The notes beneath the pieces are model-generated. The model worked only from the letters and a program-made list of their open reading frames with translations, had not been told where the DNA came from and ran no database searches. A DNA stretch of 64,000 nt from Tenrec ecaudatus (taxonomy: Eukaryota > Chordata > Mammalia > Afrosoricida > Tenrecidae): the NCBI RefSeq assembly GCF_050624435.1, contig NW_027459183.1:37357-101356 (forward strand). The letters are read 5' to 3'. The translations under genes were made by a program, and so were the position numbers. Below are positions 1 to 12,836 of the stretch, piece by piece (position 1 is the first letter of the stretch; every line of letters begins with the position of its first letter).

Positions 1-28
1 TGGGCATTTGGACTATTAGGGCCGCTAG

Positions 29-41
29 CGGGGATTTGGAG
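29..41 (+). repeat. Truncated 13-bp monomer, junction copy 1
   Basis: A monomer stops after GGATTTGGAG and the next begins at once with TGGGCCC. It is preceded by a 28-base monomer containing ATTAGGG. The same structure, with the same breakpoint, recurs at 4898, 8586, 12274, 12865 and 50318. Confidence 0.9.
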
Positions 42-503
42 TGGGCCCTTGGACTATGTAGGTTAACTAGCGGGCACTTGGATGATCTAGGTTAACTAGC
101 GGGCACTTGAACTATCAAAGTGAACAAGTGAGCCCTTGGACTATGTTGGTTAAGTAGCGGGCCCTTGGACTATCTGGGTTACCTAGCGGGCACTTGGGCT
201 ACATAGGTTACCTAGCGGGCACTTGGACTATGTAGGTTACCTAGTGGGCACTTGGATTATCTAGGTTAACGAACGGGCACTTGGAATATGCAGGTAACCT
301 AGCGGGCACTTGGACTGTCTAGGTTACCTAGCGGACACTTGGACTTCTAGGTTACCTAGCGGACACTTGGACTGCTAGGTTAACGAACGGGCTCTTGGAC
401 TATGTAGGTGGCCTTGCGGGCACTTGGACTATCTAGGTTAGGTAACGGGCACTTGGACTATCTAGGTTACCTAACGGGCACTTTGACTATCTAGGTTAAC
501 TAG

Positions 504-532
504 CGGGCACTTGGACTATGTAGGTTAACTAG
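504..532 (+). repeat. Exemplar consensus monomer (29 bp)
   Basis: This is a clean copy of the commonest monomer and serves here as the reference, with its C counted as position 1. Position 1-2 is the only CpG. Positions 6-11 (ACTTGG) overlap an E-box-like CACTTG at 5-10. TAG lies at 18-20, the palindrome GTTAAC at 21-26, and TAG at 27-29. The next monomer starts directly at 533. In the reverse complement the unit also has TAG, TAA and TAG. The 29-base spacing was checked by counting between successive GGGCAC words in several regions. Confidence 0.95.
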
Positions 533-1772
533 CGAGCACTTGGACTCAAGGTTACCTAACGGGCACTTGAACTATCTAGGTTACCTAGCGGGCCCTTGGA
601 CTATGTAGGTTTCCTAGCAGGCACTTGGACTATCTAGGTTAACGAACGGGCACTTGGACTATGTAGGTAACCCTGCGGGCACTTGGACAGTCTAGGTTAC
701 CTAGCGGGCACTTGGACTATCTAGGTTAACTAACAGGCACTTGAACGATGTAGGTTACCGAGCGGGCACTTGGACTATGTAGGATCCCTATCGGACATTT
801 GGACTACTTAGGTTACCTAGCGGGCACATGGACTATCTAGGTTAACTAGCGGGCACTTGGACTATCTAGATCAACTAGTGGGCCCTTGTACTATGTAGGT
901 TAACTAGCGAGCACTTGGACTATCTAGGTTAACTAGCGGGCACTTGGAATATGTAGGTTAACTAGCGGACACTTGCACTATGTAGGTTACCTAGCAGGCA
1001 CTTGGACTATCTAGGTTAACTAGCGGGCACTTAGACTATCTAGGTTAACTAGCGTGCACTTGGACTATGTAGGTTCCTTAGCGGGCACTTGGACTATCTA
1101 GGTTGCCTAGCGGGCACTTGGACGATATAGGTTAACTAGCGTGCCCTTGGAATATCTAGGTTACGTAACGGGCACTTGGTATATAGGTTAACTAGCGGGC
1201 ACTTGGACTATGTAGGTTACCTAGAGGACACTTGGACTATCTAGGTTAACTAGTGGGCCCTTGGACTATGTAGGTTAACTAGCGGGCACTTGGACAATCT
1301 AGGTTAACTAGCGGGCACTTGGACGATCTAGGTTAACTAGCGGTCACTTGAACTATCAAAGTCAACAAGTGAGGCCTTGGACTATGTAGGTTAACTAGCG
1401 GGCCCTTGGACTCTGTGGGTTACCTAGCGGGCACTTGGACTATGTAGGTTCCCTAGCGGGCCCTTGGACTATGTAAGTTCCCTAACGGGCACTTGGACTA
1501 TGTGGGTTCCCTAGCGGGCATTTGGACTATCTAGGTTAACTAGCGAGCACTTGGACTATCTAGATTAACTAGCGGGCATTTGTACTATTAGGGCCCCTAG
1601 TGGGCATTTGGACTATATTGGTTACCTAGTGGGCACTTGGACTATGTAGGTTAACGAACGGGCACTTGGACTATGTAGGTTAAATAGCGGGCCCTTGAAA
1701 TATGTAGATTAACTAGCGGCACTTGGACTATCTACATTAACTAGCGGCACTTGGACTATCTAGGTTAACTAG

Positions 1773-4700
1773 CGGGCCATTGGACTATGTAGATTCCCTA
1801 GTGGGCACTTGGACTATGTAGATTAACTAGCAGCACTTGGACTATCTACATTAAACAGAGGGCCCTTGGACTATGTAGATTCCCTAGCGGGCACTTGGAC
1901 TACGTAGGTTCCCTAGCTTGCACTTGAACTATGTAGGTTCCCTAGCGGGCACTTGGACTATGAATGTTCCCTACGGACACTTGAACTATGTATGTTAACT
2001 AGCGGGCCCTTGGACTACTTAGGTTAAGTAGCGGACACTTGCACTATGTACGTTACCTAGCGGGCACTTGGACTATCTAGGTTACCTAACGGGCACTTGG
2101 ACTATGTAGGTTCCCTAGCGGGCACTTGGATTATATAGGTTCCCTATCGGGCACTTGGACTATGTAGGTTAACTAGCGGGCATTTGGACTATGTAGGTTA
2201 CCTAGCGGGCACTTGTACTATGTAGGTTGCCTATCGGGCACTTGGAGAATGTAGGTTAACTAGGGGGCACTAGGACAATGTAGGTTACCAAGCGGACCCT
2301 TGGACTATCTAGGTTACTTAGGGGGAACCTGGACTATGTAGGTTAACTAGTGGGCACTTGGACTATGTAGGTTAACTAGCAGGCACTTGGACTATGTAGG
2401 TTAACTAGCGGGCACTTGGACTATCTAGGTTACCTAGCGGGCACTTGGACTATGTACGTTCCCTAGCGGGCACTTGGACTATCTACGTTACCTAGCGGGC
2501 ACTTGGACTATGTACGTTACCTAGCGGGAACTTGGACTAGGTACGTTTCCTGGCGGGTACTTGGACTAGATAGGTTCCCTAGCGGGTACTTGGTTTATCT
2601 AGGTTAACTAGTGGGCACTTGGACTATCTAGGTTAACTAGCGAGCACTTGGACTATCTAGGCTAACTAGCGGGCATTTGGATTATTAGGGCCCCTAGCAG
2701 GCATTTGGACTATATTGGTTACCTAGCGGGCACTTGGACTATGTAGGTTAACGAACGGGCACTTGGAATATGCAGGTAACCTAGCGGGCACATGGACTGT
2801 CTAGGTTCCCTATCGGGCACTTGGACTATGTAGGTTAACTAGCTGGCATTTGGACTATGTAGGTTTACTTGCGGGCACTTGGACGATCTAGGTTAACTAG
2901 AGGGCACTTGGACTATCTAGGTTAACTAACGGGCACTAGGACTATCTAGGTTAACTAGCGGGCACTTGGACTATCTAGGTTACCTAGCTGGCACTTGGAC
3001 TATGAAGGTTCCCTAGCGGGCACTTGGACTATGTAGGTCAACTAGCGGGCCCTTGGACTATCTAGGTTAACTAACTGGCACGTGGACTATGTAGGTTAAC
3101 TAGCGGACACTTGCACGATCTAGGTTAACTAGCGGGCTCTTGCACTATGTAGGTTAACTAGCGGGCCCATTGACTATGTAGGTTAACTAGCGGGCACTTT
3201 GACGATCTAGGTTAACAAGCGGGCACTTGGACTATCTAGGTTAACTAGCGGGCCCTTGGATTATCTAGGTTATCTAGCGGGCTCTTGCACTATGTAGGTT
3301 AACTAGCGGGCCCATTGACTATTTAGGTTAACTAGCGGGCACTTGGACGATCTAGGTTACCTAGGGGGAACTTTGACTATGTAGGTTAACTAGTGGGCAC
3401 TTGGACTATCTAGGTTACCTAGCAGGCACTTGGACTATGTAGGTTAACTAGCGGGCACTTGGACTATCTAGGTTACGTAGCAGGCACTTGGACTATGTAC
3501 GTTCCCTAGTGGGCACTTGGACTATCTACGTTACCTAGCGGGCACTTGGACTATGTACGTTAACTAGCGGGCACTTGGACTATGTACTTTTCCTAGCGGG
3601 TACTTGGACTATCTATGTTAACTAGCGGGCACTTGGACTATGTAGGTTCCCTATGGGGCACTTGGACTAGGTAGGTTCCCTAGCGGGCACTTGGTCTATC
3701 TAGGTTAACTAGCGGGCATTTGGACTATCTAGGTTAACTAGTGAGCACTTGGACAATCTAGGATAACTAGCGGGCACTTGGACTGTGTAGGTAACCTAGT
3801 GGTCACTTGAAGTGTCTAGGTTACCTAGCGGGCACTTGGACTATCTAGGTTAACTAGCGGGCCCTTGGACGATGTAGGTTAACTAGCGGGCCCTTGGACG
3901 ATCTAGGTTAACTAGCGGGTATTTGTACTATGTAGGTTAAGTAACGGGCCCTTGGACTATGTAGATTAACTAGCAGCACTTGGACTATCTACGTTAACTA
4001 GCGGGCCCTTGGAATATGTAGATTCCCTAGCGGGCACTTGGACTATGTATGTTCCAGAGCGGGCACTTGGACAATGTAGGTTCCCTAGCAGGCACTTGGA
4101 CTATGTAGGTTCCCTAGCGGGCACTTGGACTATGTAGGTTAACTAGCGGACACTTGGACGATCTAGGTTATCTAGCGGGTACTTGGACTATGTAGGTTAA
4201 CTATCAGGCCCTTGGACTATGTAGATTAAATAGCAGCACTTTGACTATCTACATTAACCAGCGGGCACTTGGACTATGTAGATTCCCTAGTGGGCACTTG
4301 GACTACGTAGGTTCCCTAGAGGGCACTTGGACTATGTAGGTTCCCTAGCGGGCACTTGGACTATGAATGTTCCCTACGGACACTTGAACTATGTAAGTTA
4401 ACTACCGGGCACTTGGACTATGTATGTTAACTAGTGGGCCCTTGGACTACTTATGTTAACTAGCAGACACTTGCACTATGTAGGTTACCTAGCGGGCACT
4501 TGGACTATCTAGGTTACCTAACGGGCACTTGGATTATATAGGTTCCCTATTGGGCACTTGGATTATGTAGGTTAACTAGTGGGCACTTGGACTATCTAGG
4601 TTACCTAGCAGGCGCTTGGACTATGTAGGTTAACTAGCGGGAACTTGGACTATGTACGTTTCCTAGCGGGCACTTGGACTATCTACGTTACCTAGCGGGC

Positions 4701-5460
4701 ACTTGGACTATGTACGTTACCTAGCGGGCACTAGGACTATGTACGTTTCCTAGCGGGTACTTGGACTAGATAGGTTCCCTACCTGGCACTTGGTCTATCT
4801 AGGTTAACTAGCGGGCACTTGGACTATCTAGGTTAACTAGCGAGCACTTGGACTATCTAGGTTAACTAGCGGGCATTTGGACTATTAGGGCCCCAAGCGG
4901 GCATTTGGAGTGGGCCCTTGGACTATGTAGGTTAACTAGCGGGCACTTGGACAATCTAGGTTAACTAGCGGGCCCTAGGACGATCTAGGCTAACTAGCGG
5001 GCACTTGAACTATCAAAGTGAACAAGTGAGCCCTTGGACTATGTTGGTTAACTAGCGGACCCTTGGACTATCTAGGTTACCTAGCGGGCACTTGGGCTAT
5101 ATAGGTTACCTAGCGGGCACTTGGACTATGTAGGTTACCTAGTGGGCACTTGGATTATCTACGTTTACGAACGGGTACTTGGAATATGCAGGTAACCTAG
5201 CGGGCACTTGGACTGTCTAGGTTACCTAGCGGACACTTGGACTTCTAGGTTAACGAACGGGCTCTTGGACTATGTACGTTTCCTAGCGGGCACTTGGATT
5301 ATCTACGTTACCTAGCGTGCACTTGGACTATGTACGTTTCCTAGCGGGTACTTGGACTAGATAGGTTCCCTAGCGGGCACTTGGTCTATCTAGGTTAACT
5401 AGCGGGCACTTGGACTATCTAGGTTAACTAGCGAGCACTTGGACTATCTAGGTTAACTAG
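1773..5460 (+). repeat. 3,688-bp higher-order repeat, copy 1
   Basis: First of three tandem copies of one long unit. By hand count the unit holds 128 monomers, of which eight lack one base and one is truncated to 13 bases; this gives 128 x 29 - 8 - 16 = 3,688. Copy 1 differs from copies 2 and 3 at scattered single bases, for example G at 1776 where the others have T, C at 3168 where they have T, and ATTATTAGGG near 2680 where they have ACTATTAGGG. Most of the unit is family II, with a family I stretch of about 370 bases (about 4911-5270) inserted after the truncated monomer. Confidence 0.9.
4898..4910 (+). repeat. Truncated 13-bp monomer, junction copy 2
   Basis: Within HOR copy 1. It is preceded by the 28-base ATTAGGG monomer (4870-4897, ending CCCCAAG) and followed at 4911 by TGGGCCC. 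Where the same ATTAGGG monomer occurs without truncation (for example near 2680 and 6370) the next monomer continues as GGACTATATTGG, so the cut marks a switch from family II to family I order. Confidence 0.9.
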
Positions 5461-8400
5461 CGGTCCATTGGACTATGTAGATTCCCTAGTGGGCACTTGG
5501 ACTATGTAGATTAACTAGCAGCACTTGGACTATCTACATTAAACAGCGGGCCCTTGGACTATGTAGATTCCCTAGCGGGCACTTGGACTACGTAGGTTCC
5601 CTAGCTTGCACTTGAACTATGTAGGTTCCCTAGCGGGCACTTGGACTATGAATGTTCCCTACGGACACTTGAACTATGTATGTTAACTAGCGGGCCCTTG
5701 GACTACTTAGGTTAAGTAGCGGACACTTGCACTATGTACGTTACCTAGCGGGCACTTGGACTATCTAGGTTACCTAACGGGCACTTGGACTATGTAGGTT
5801 CCCTAGCGGGCACTTGGATTATATAGGTTCCCTATCGGGCACTTGGACTATGTAGGTTAACTAGCGGGCATTTGGACTATGTAGGTTACCTAGCGGGCAC
5901 TTGTACTATGTAGGTTGCCTATCGGGCACTTGGAGAATGTAGGTTAACTAGGGGGCACTAGGACAATGTAGGTTACCAAGCGGACCCTTGGACTATCTAG
6001 GTTACTTAGGGGGAACCTGGACTATGTAGGTTAACTAGTGGGCACTTGGACTATGTAGGTTAACTAGCAGGCACTTGGACTATGTAGGTTAACTAGCGGG
6101 CACTTGGACTATCTAGGTTACCTAGCGGGCACTTGGACTATGTACGTTCCCTAGCGGGCACTTGGACTATCTACGTTACCTAGCGGGCACTTGGACTATG
6201 TACGTTACCTAGCGGGAACTTGGACTAGGTACGTTTCCTGGCGGGTACTTGGACTAGATAGGTTCCCTAGCGGGTACTTGGTTTATCTAGGTTAACTAGT
6301 GGGCACTTGGACTATCTAGGTTAACTAGCGAGCACTTGGACTATCTAGGCTAACTAGCGGGCATTTGGACTATTAGGGCCCCTAGCGGGCATTTGGACTA
6401 TATTGGTTACCTAGCGGGCACTTGGACTATGTAGGTTAACGAACGGGCACTTGGAATATGCAGGTAACCTAGCGGGCACATGGACTGTCTAGGTTCCCTA
6501 TCGGGCACTTGGACTATGTAGGTTAACTAGCTGGCATTTGGACTATGTAGGTTTACTTGCGGGCACTTGGACGATCTAGGTTAACTAGAGGGCACTTGGA
6601 CTATCTAGGTTAACTAACGGGCACTAGGACTATCTAGGTTAACTAGCGGGCACTTGGACTATCTAGGTTACCTAGCTGGCACTTGGACTATGAAGGTTCC
6701 CTAGCGGGCACTTGGACTATGTAGGTCAACTAGCGGGCCCTTGGACTATCTAGGTTAACTAACTGGCACGTGGACTATGTAGGTTAACTAGCGGACACTT
6801 GCACGATCTAGGTTAACTAGCGGGCTCTTGCACTATGTAGGTTAACTAGCGGGCCTATTGACTATGTAGGTTAACTAGCGGGCACTTTGACGATCTAGGT
6901 TAACAAGCGGGCACTTGGACTATCTAGGTTAACTAGCGGGCCCTTGGATTATCTAGGTTATCTAGCGGGCTCTTGCACTATGTAGGTTAACTAGCGGGCC
7001 CATTGACTATTTAGGTTAACTAGCGGGCACTTGGACGATCTAGGTTACCTAGGGGGAACTTTGACTATGTAGGTTAACTAGTGGGCACTTGGACTATCTA
7101 GGTTACCTAGCAGGCACTTGGACTATGTAGGTTAACTAGCGGGCACTTGGACTATCTAGGTTACGTAGCAGGCACTTGGACTATGTACGTTCCCTAGTGG
7201 GCACTTGGACTATCTACGTTACCTAGCGGGCACTTGGACTATGTACGTTAACTAGCGGGCACTTGGACTATGTACTTTTCCTAGCGGGTACTTGGACTAT
7301 CTATGTTAACTAGCGGGCACTTGGACTATGTAGGTTCCCTATGGGGCACTTGGACTAGGTAGGTTCCCTAGCGGGCACTTGGTCTATCTAGGTTAACTAG
7401 CGGGCATTTGGACTATCTAGGTTAACTAGTGAGCACTTGGACAATCTAGGATAACTAGCGGGCACTTGGACTGTGTAGGTAACCTAGTGGTCACTTGAAG
7501 TGTCTAGGTTACCTAGCGGGCACTTGGACTATCTAGGTTAACTAGCGGGCCCTTGGACGATGTAGGTTAACTAGCGGGCCCTTGGACGATCTAGGTTAAC
7601 TAGCGGGTATTTGTACTATGTAGGTTAAGTAACGGGCCCTTGGACTATGTAGATTAACTAGCAGCACTTGGACTATCTACGTTAACTAGCGGGCCCTTGG
7701 AATATGTAGATTCCCTAGCGGGCACTTGGACTATGTATGTTCCAGAGCGGGCACTTGGACAATGTAGGTTCCCTAGCAGGCACTTGGACTATGTAGGTTC
7801 CCTAGCGGGCACTTGGACTATGTAGGTTAACTAGCGGACACTTGGACGATCTAGGTTATCTAGCGGGTACTTGGACTATGTAGGTTAACTATCAGGCCCT
7901 TGGACTATGTAGATTAAATAGCAGCACTTTGACTATCTACATTAACCAGCGGGCACTTGGACTATGTAGATTCCCTAGTGGGCACTTGGACTACGTAGGT
8001 TCCCTAGAGGGCACTTGGACTATGTAGGTTCCCTAGCGGGCACTTGGACTATGAATGTTCCCTACGGACACTTGAACTATGTAAGTTAACTACCGGGCAC
8101 TTGGACTATGTATGTTAACTAGTGGGCCCTTGGACTACTTATGTTAACTAGCAGACACTTGCACTATGTAGGTTACCTAGCGGGCACTTGGACTATCTAG
8201 GTTACCTAACGGGCACTTGGATTATATAGGTTCCCTATTGGGCACTTGGATTATGTAGGTTAACTAGTGGGCACTTGGACTATCTAGGTTACCTAGCAGG
8301 CGCTTGGACTATGTAGGTTAACTAGCGGGAACTTGGACTATGTACGTTTCCTAGCGGGCACTTGGACTATCTACGTTACCTAGCGGGCACTTGGACTATG

Positions 8401-9148
8401 TACGTTACCTAGCGGGCACTAGGACTATGTACGTTTCCTAGCGGGTACTTGGACTAGATAGGTTCCCTACCTGGCACTTGGTCTATCTAGGTTAACTAGC
8501 GGGCACTTGGACTATCTAGGTTAACTAGCGAGCACTTGGACTATCTAGGTTAACTAGCGGGCATTTGGACTATTAGGGCCCCAAGCGGGCATTTGGAGTG
8601 GGCCCTTGGACTATGTAGGTTAACTAGCGGGCACTTGGACAATCTAGGTTAACTAGCGGGCCCTAGGACGATCTAGGCTAACTAGCGGGCACTTGAACTA
8701 TCAAAGTGAACAAGTGAGCCCTTGGACTATGTTGGTTAACTAGCGGACCCTTGGACTATCTAGGTTACCTAGCGGGCACTTGGGCTATATAGGTTACCTA
8801 GCGGGCACTTGGACTATGTAGGTTACCTAGTGGGCACTTGGATTATCTACGTTTACGAACGGGTACTTGGAATATGCAGGTAACCTAGCGGGCACTTGGA
8901 CTGTCTAGGTTACCTAGCGGACACTTGGACTTCTAGGTTAACGAACGGGCTCTTGGACTATGTACGTTTCCTAGCGGGCACTTGGATTATCTACGTTACC
9001 TAGCGTGCACTTGGACTATGTACGTTTCCTAGCGGGTACTTGGACTAGATAGGTTCCCTAGCGGGCACTTGGTCTATCTAGGTTAACTAGCGGGCACTTG
9101 GACTATCTAGGTTAACTAGCGAGCACTTGGACTATCTAGGTTAACTAG
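5461..9148 (+). repeat. 3,688-bp higher-order repeat, copy 2
   Basis: Second copy. Every marker checked is exactly 3,688 bases from copy 1 (for example 1773 to 5461 and 4873 to 8561), so no insertion or deletion separates them. It shares T at 6856 and the ACTATTAGGGCCCCTAGCGG form near 6368 with copy 3 but not copy 1, so copies 2 and 3 look most closely related. Confidence 0.9.
8586..8598 (+). repeat. Truncated 13-bp monomer, junction copy 3
   Basis: Same truncated monomer in HOR copy 2, exactly 3,688 bases after the one at 4898. Confidence 0.9.
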
Positions 9149-12100
9149 CGGTCCATTGGACTATGTAGATTCCCTAGTGGGCACTTGGACTATGTAGATT
9201 AACTAGCAGCACTTGGACTATCTACATTAAACAGCGGGCCCTTGGACTATGTAGATTCCCTAGCGGGCACTTGGACTACGTAGGTTCCCTAGCTTGCACT
9301 TGAACTATGTAGGTTCCCTAGCGGGCACTTGGACTATGAATGTTCCCTACGGACACTTGAACTATGTATGTTAACTAGCGGGCCCTTGGACTACTTAGGT
9401 TAAGTAGCGGACACTTGCACTATGTACGTTACCTAGCGGGCACTTGGACTATCTAGGTTACCTAACGGGCACTTGGACTATGTAGGTTCCCTAGCGGGCA
9501 CTTGGATTATATAGGTTCCCTATCGGGCACTTGGACTATGTAGGTTAACTAGCGGGCATTTGGACTATGTAGGTTACCTAGCGGGCACTTGTACTATGTA
9601 GGTTGCCTATCGGGCACTTGGAGAATGTAGGTTAACTAGGGGGCACTAGGACAATGTAGGTTACCAAGCGGACCCTTGGACTATCTAGGTTACTTAGGGG
9701 GAACCTGGACTATGTAGGTTAACTAGTGGGCACTTGGACTATGTAGGTTAACTAGCAGGCACTTGGACTATGTAGGTTAACTAGCGGGCACTTGGACTAT
9801 CTAGGTTACCTAGCGGGCACTTGGACTATGTACGTTCCCTAGCGGGCACTTGGACTATCTACGTTACCTAGCGGGCACTTGGACTATGTACGTTACCTAG
9901 CGGGAACTTGGACTAGGTACGTTTCCTGGCGGGTACTTGGACTAGATAGGTTCCCTAGCGGGTACTTGGTTTATCTAGGTTAACTAGTGGGCACTTGGAC
10001 TATCTAGGTTAACTAGCGAGCACTTGGACTATCTAGGCTAACTAGCGGGCATTTGGACTATTAGGGCCCCTAGCGGGCATTTGGACTATATTGGTTACCT
10101 AGCGGGCACTTGGACTATGTAGGTTAACGAACGGGCACTTGGAATATGCAGGTAACCTAGCGGGCACATGGACTGTCTAGGTTCCCTATCGGGCACTTGG
10201 ACTATGTAGGTTAACTAGCTGGCATTTGGACTATGTAGGTTTACTTGCGGGCACTTGGACGATCTAGGTTAACTAGAGGGCACTTGGACTATCTAGGTTA
10301 ACTAACGGGCACTAGGACTATCTAGGTTAACTAGCGGGCACTTGGACTATCTAGGTTACCTAGCTGGCACTTGGACTATGAAGGTTCCCTAGCGGGCACT
10401 TGGACTATGTAGGTCAACTAGCGGGCCCTTGGACTATCTAGGTTAACTAACTGGCACGTGGACTATGTAGGTTAACTAGCGGACACTTGCACGATCTAGG
10501 TTAACTAGCGGGCTCTTGCACTATGTAGGTTAACTAGCGGGCCTATTGACTATGTAGGTTAACTAGCGGGCACTTTGACGATCTAGGTTAACAAGCGGGC
10601 ACTTGGACTATCTAGGTTAACTAGCGGGCCCTTGGATTATCTAGGTTATCTAGCGGGCTCTTGCACTATGTAGGTTAACTAGCGGGCCCATTGACTATTT
10701 AGGTTAACTAGCGGGCACTTGGACGATCTAGGTTACCTAGGGGGAACTTTGACTATGTAGGTTAACTAGTGGGCACTTGGACTATCTAGGTTACCTAGCA
10801 GGCACTTGGACTATGTAGGTTAACTAGCGGGCACTTGGACTATCTAGGTTACGTAGCAGGCACTTGGACTATGTACGTTCCCTAGTGGGCACTTGGACTA
10901 TCTACGTTACCTAGCGGGCACTTGGACTATGTACGTTAACTAGCGGGCACTTGGACTATGTACTTTTCCTAGCGGGTACTTGGACTATCTATGTTAACTA
11001 GCGGGCACTTGGACTATGTAGGTTCCCTATGGGGCACTTGGACTAGGTAGGTTCCCTAGCGGGCACTTGGTCTATCTAGGTTAACTAGCGGGCATTTGGA
11101 CTATCTAGGTTAACTAGTGAGCACTTGGACAATCTAGGATAACTAGCGGGCACTTGGACTGTGTAGGTAACCTAGTGGTCACTTGAAGTGTCTAGGTTAC
11201 CTAGCGGGCACTTGGACTATCTAGGTTAACTAGCGGGCCCTTGGACGATGTAGGTTAACTAGCGGGCCCTTGGACGATCTAGGTTAACTAGCGGGTATTT
11301 GTACTATGTAGGTTAAGTAACGGGCCCTTGGACTATGTAGATTAACTAGCAGCACTTGGACTATCTACGTTAACTAGCGGGCCCTTGGAATATGTAGATT
11401 CCCTAGCGGGCACTTGGACTATGTATGTTCCAGAGCGGGCACTTGGACAATGTAGGTTCCCTAGCAGGCACTTGGACTATGTAGGTTCCCTAGCGGGCAC
11501 TTGGACTATGTAGGTTAACTAGCGGACACTTGGACGATCTAGGTTATCTAGCGGGTACTTGGACTATGTAGGTTAACTATCAGGCCCTTGGACTATGTAG
11601 ATTAAATAGCAGCACTTTGACTATCTACATTAACCAGCGGGCACTTGGACTATGTAGATTCCCTAGTGGGCACTTGGACTACGTAGGTTCCCTAGAGGGC
11701 ACTTGGACTATGTAGGTTCCCTAGCGGGCACTTGGACTATGAACGTTCCCTACGGACACTTGAACTATGTAAGTTAACTACCGGGCACTTGGACTATGTA
11801 TGTTAACTAGTGGGCCCTTGGACTACTTATGTTAACTAGCAGACACTTGCACTATGTAGGTTACCTAGCGGGCACTTGGACTATCTAGGTTACCTAACGG
11901 GCACTTGGATTATATAGGTTCCCTATTGGGCACTTGGATTATGTAGGTTAACTAGTGGGCACTTGGACTATCTAGGTTACCTAGCAGGCGCTTGGACTAT
12001 GTAGGTTAACTAGCGGGAACTTGGACTATGTACGTTTCCTAGCGGGCACTTGGACTATCTACGTTACCTAGCGGGCACTTGGACTATGTACGTTACCTAG

Positions 12101-12836
12101 CGGGCACTAGGACTATGTACGTTTCCTAGCGGGTACTTGGACTAGATAGGTTCCCTACCTGGCACTTGGTCTATCTAGGTTAACTAGCGGGCACTTGGAC
12201 TATCTAGGTTAACTAGCGAGCACTTGGACTATCTAGGTTAACTAGCGGGCATTTGGACTATTAGGGCCCCAAGCGGGCATTTGGAGTGGGCCCTTGGACT
12301 ATGTAGGTTAACTAGCGGGCACTTGGACAATCTAGGTTAACTAGCGGGCCCTAGGACGATCTAGGCTAACTAGCGGGCACTTGAACTATCAAAGTGAACA
12401 AGTGAGCCCTTGGACTATGTTGGTTAACTAGCGGACCCTTGGACTATCTAGGTTACCTAGCGGGCACTTGGGCTATATAGGTTACCTAGCGGGCACTTGG
12501 ACTATGTAGGTAACCTAGTGGGCACTTGGATTATCTACGTTTACGAACGGGTACTTGGAATATGCAGGTAACCTAGCGGGCACTTGGACTGTCTAGGTTA
12601 CCTAGCGGACACTTGGACTTCTAGGTTAACGAACGGGCTCTTGGACTATGTACGTTTCCTAGCGGGCACTTGGATTATCTACGTTACCTAGCGTGCACTT
12701 GGACTATGTACGTTTCCTAGGGGGTACTTAGACTAGATAGGTTCCCTAGCGGGCACTTGGTCTATCTAGGTTAACTAGCGGGCACTTGGACTATCTAGGT
12801 TAACTAGCGAGCACTTGGACTATCTAGGTTAACTAG
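9149..12836 (+). repeat. 3,688-bp higher-order repeat, copy 3
   Basis: Third copy, again exactly 3,688 bases from copy 2 (8561 to 12249). Its private changes include ATGAACGTTCCC near 11740 (ATGAATGTTCCC in the others), GTAGGTAACC near 12507 (GTAGGTTACC in the others) and a G-rich change with TTAGACTAG near 12725. At 12837 the order leaves the HOR and resumes the sequence found at window position 1. Confidence 0.9.
12274..12286 (+). repeat. Truncated 13-bp monomer, junction copy 4
   Basis: Same truncated monomer in HOR copy 3, exactly 3,688 bases after the one at 8586. Confidence 0.9.

Larger units (their letters stand above)
1..1772 (+). repeat. Leading satellite block, family I order
   Basis: This block precedes the 3,688-base HOR. 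Its first ~630 bases match 12837-13468 with only a handful of differences (an exact shift of 12,836 bases). Its later part, about 630-1772, matches about 14940-16080 (GATCCCTAT at 783 pairs with 15091, shift 14,308). The CAAGTGAG marker at 125 and 1366 gives an internal spacing of 1,241 bases, against 1,213 bases for the matching pair at 14461 and 15674. It contains a 27-base monomer with TTGGTATATAGG near 1178. Nothing but satellite is present. Confidence 0.85.

Noticed and set aside
1..60. Telomere repeat, from ATTAGGG in some monomers
   Set aside because: TTAGGG appears once per occurrence as a variant inside a 28-base monomer, never in tandem.
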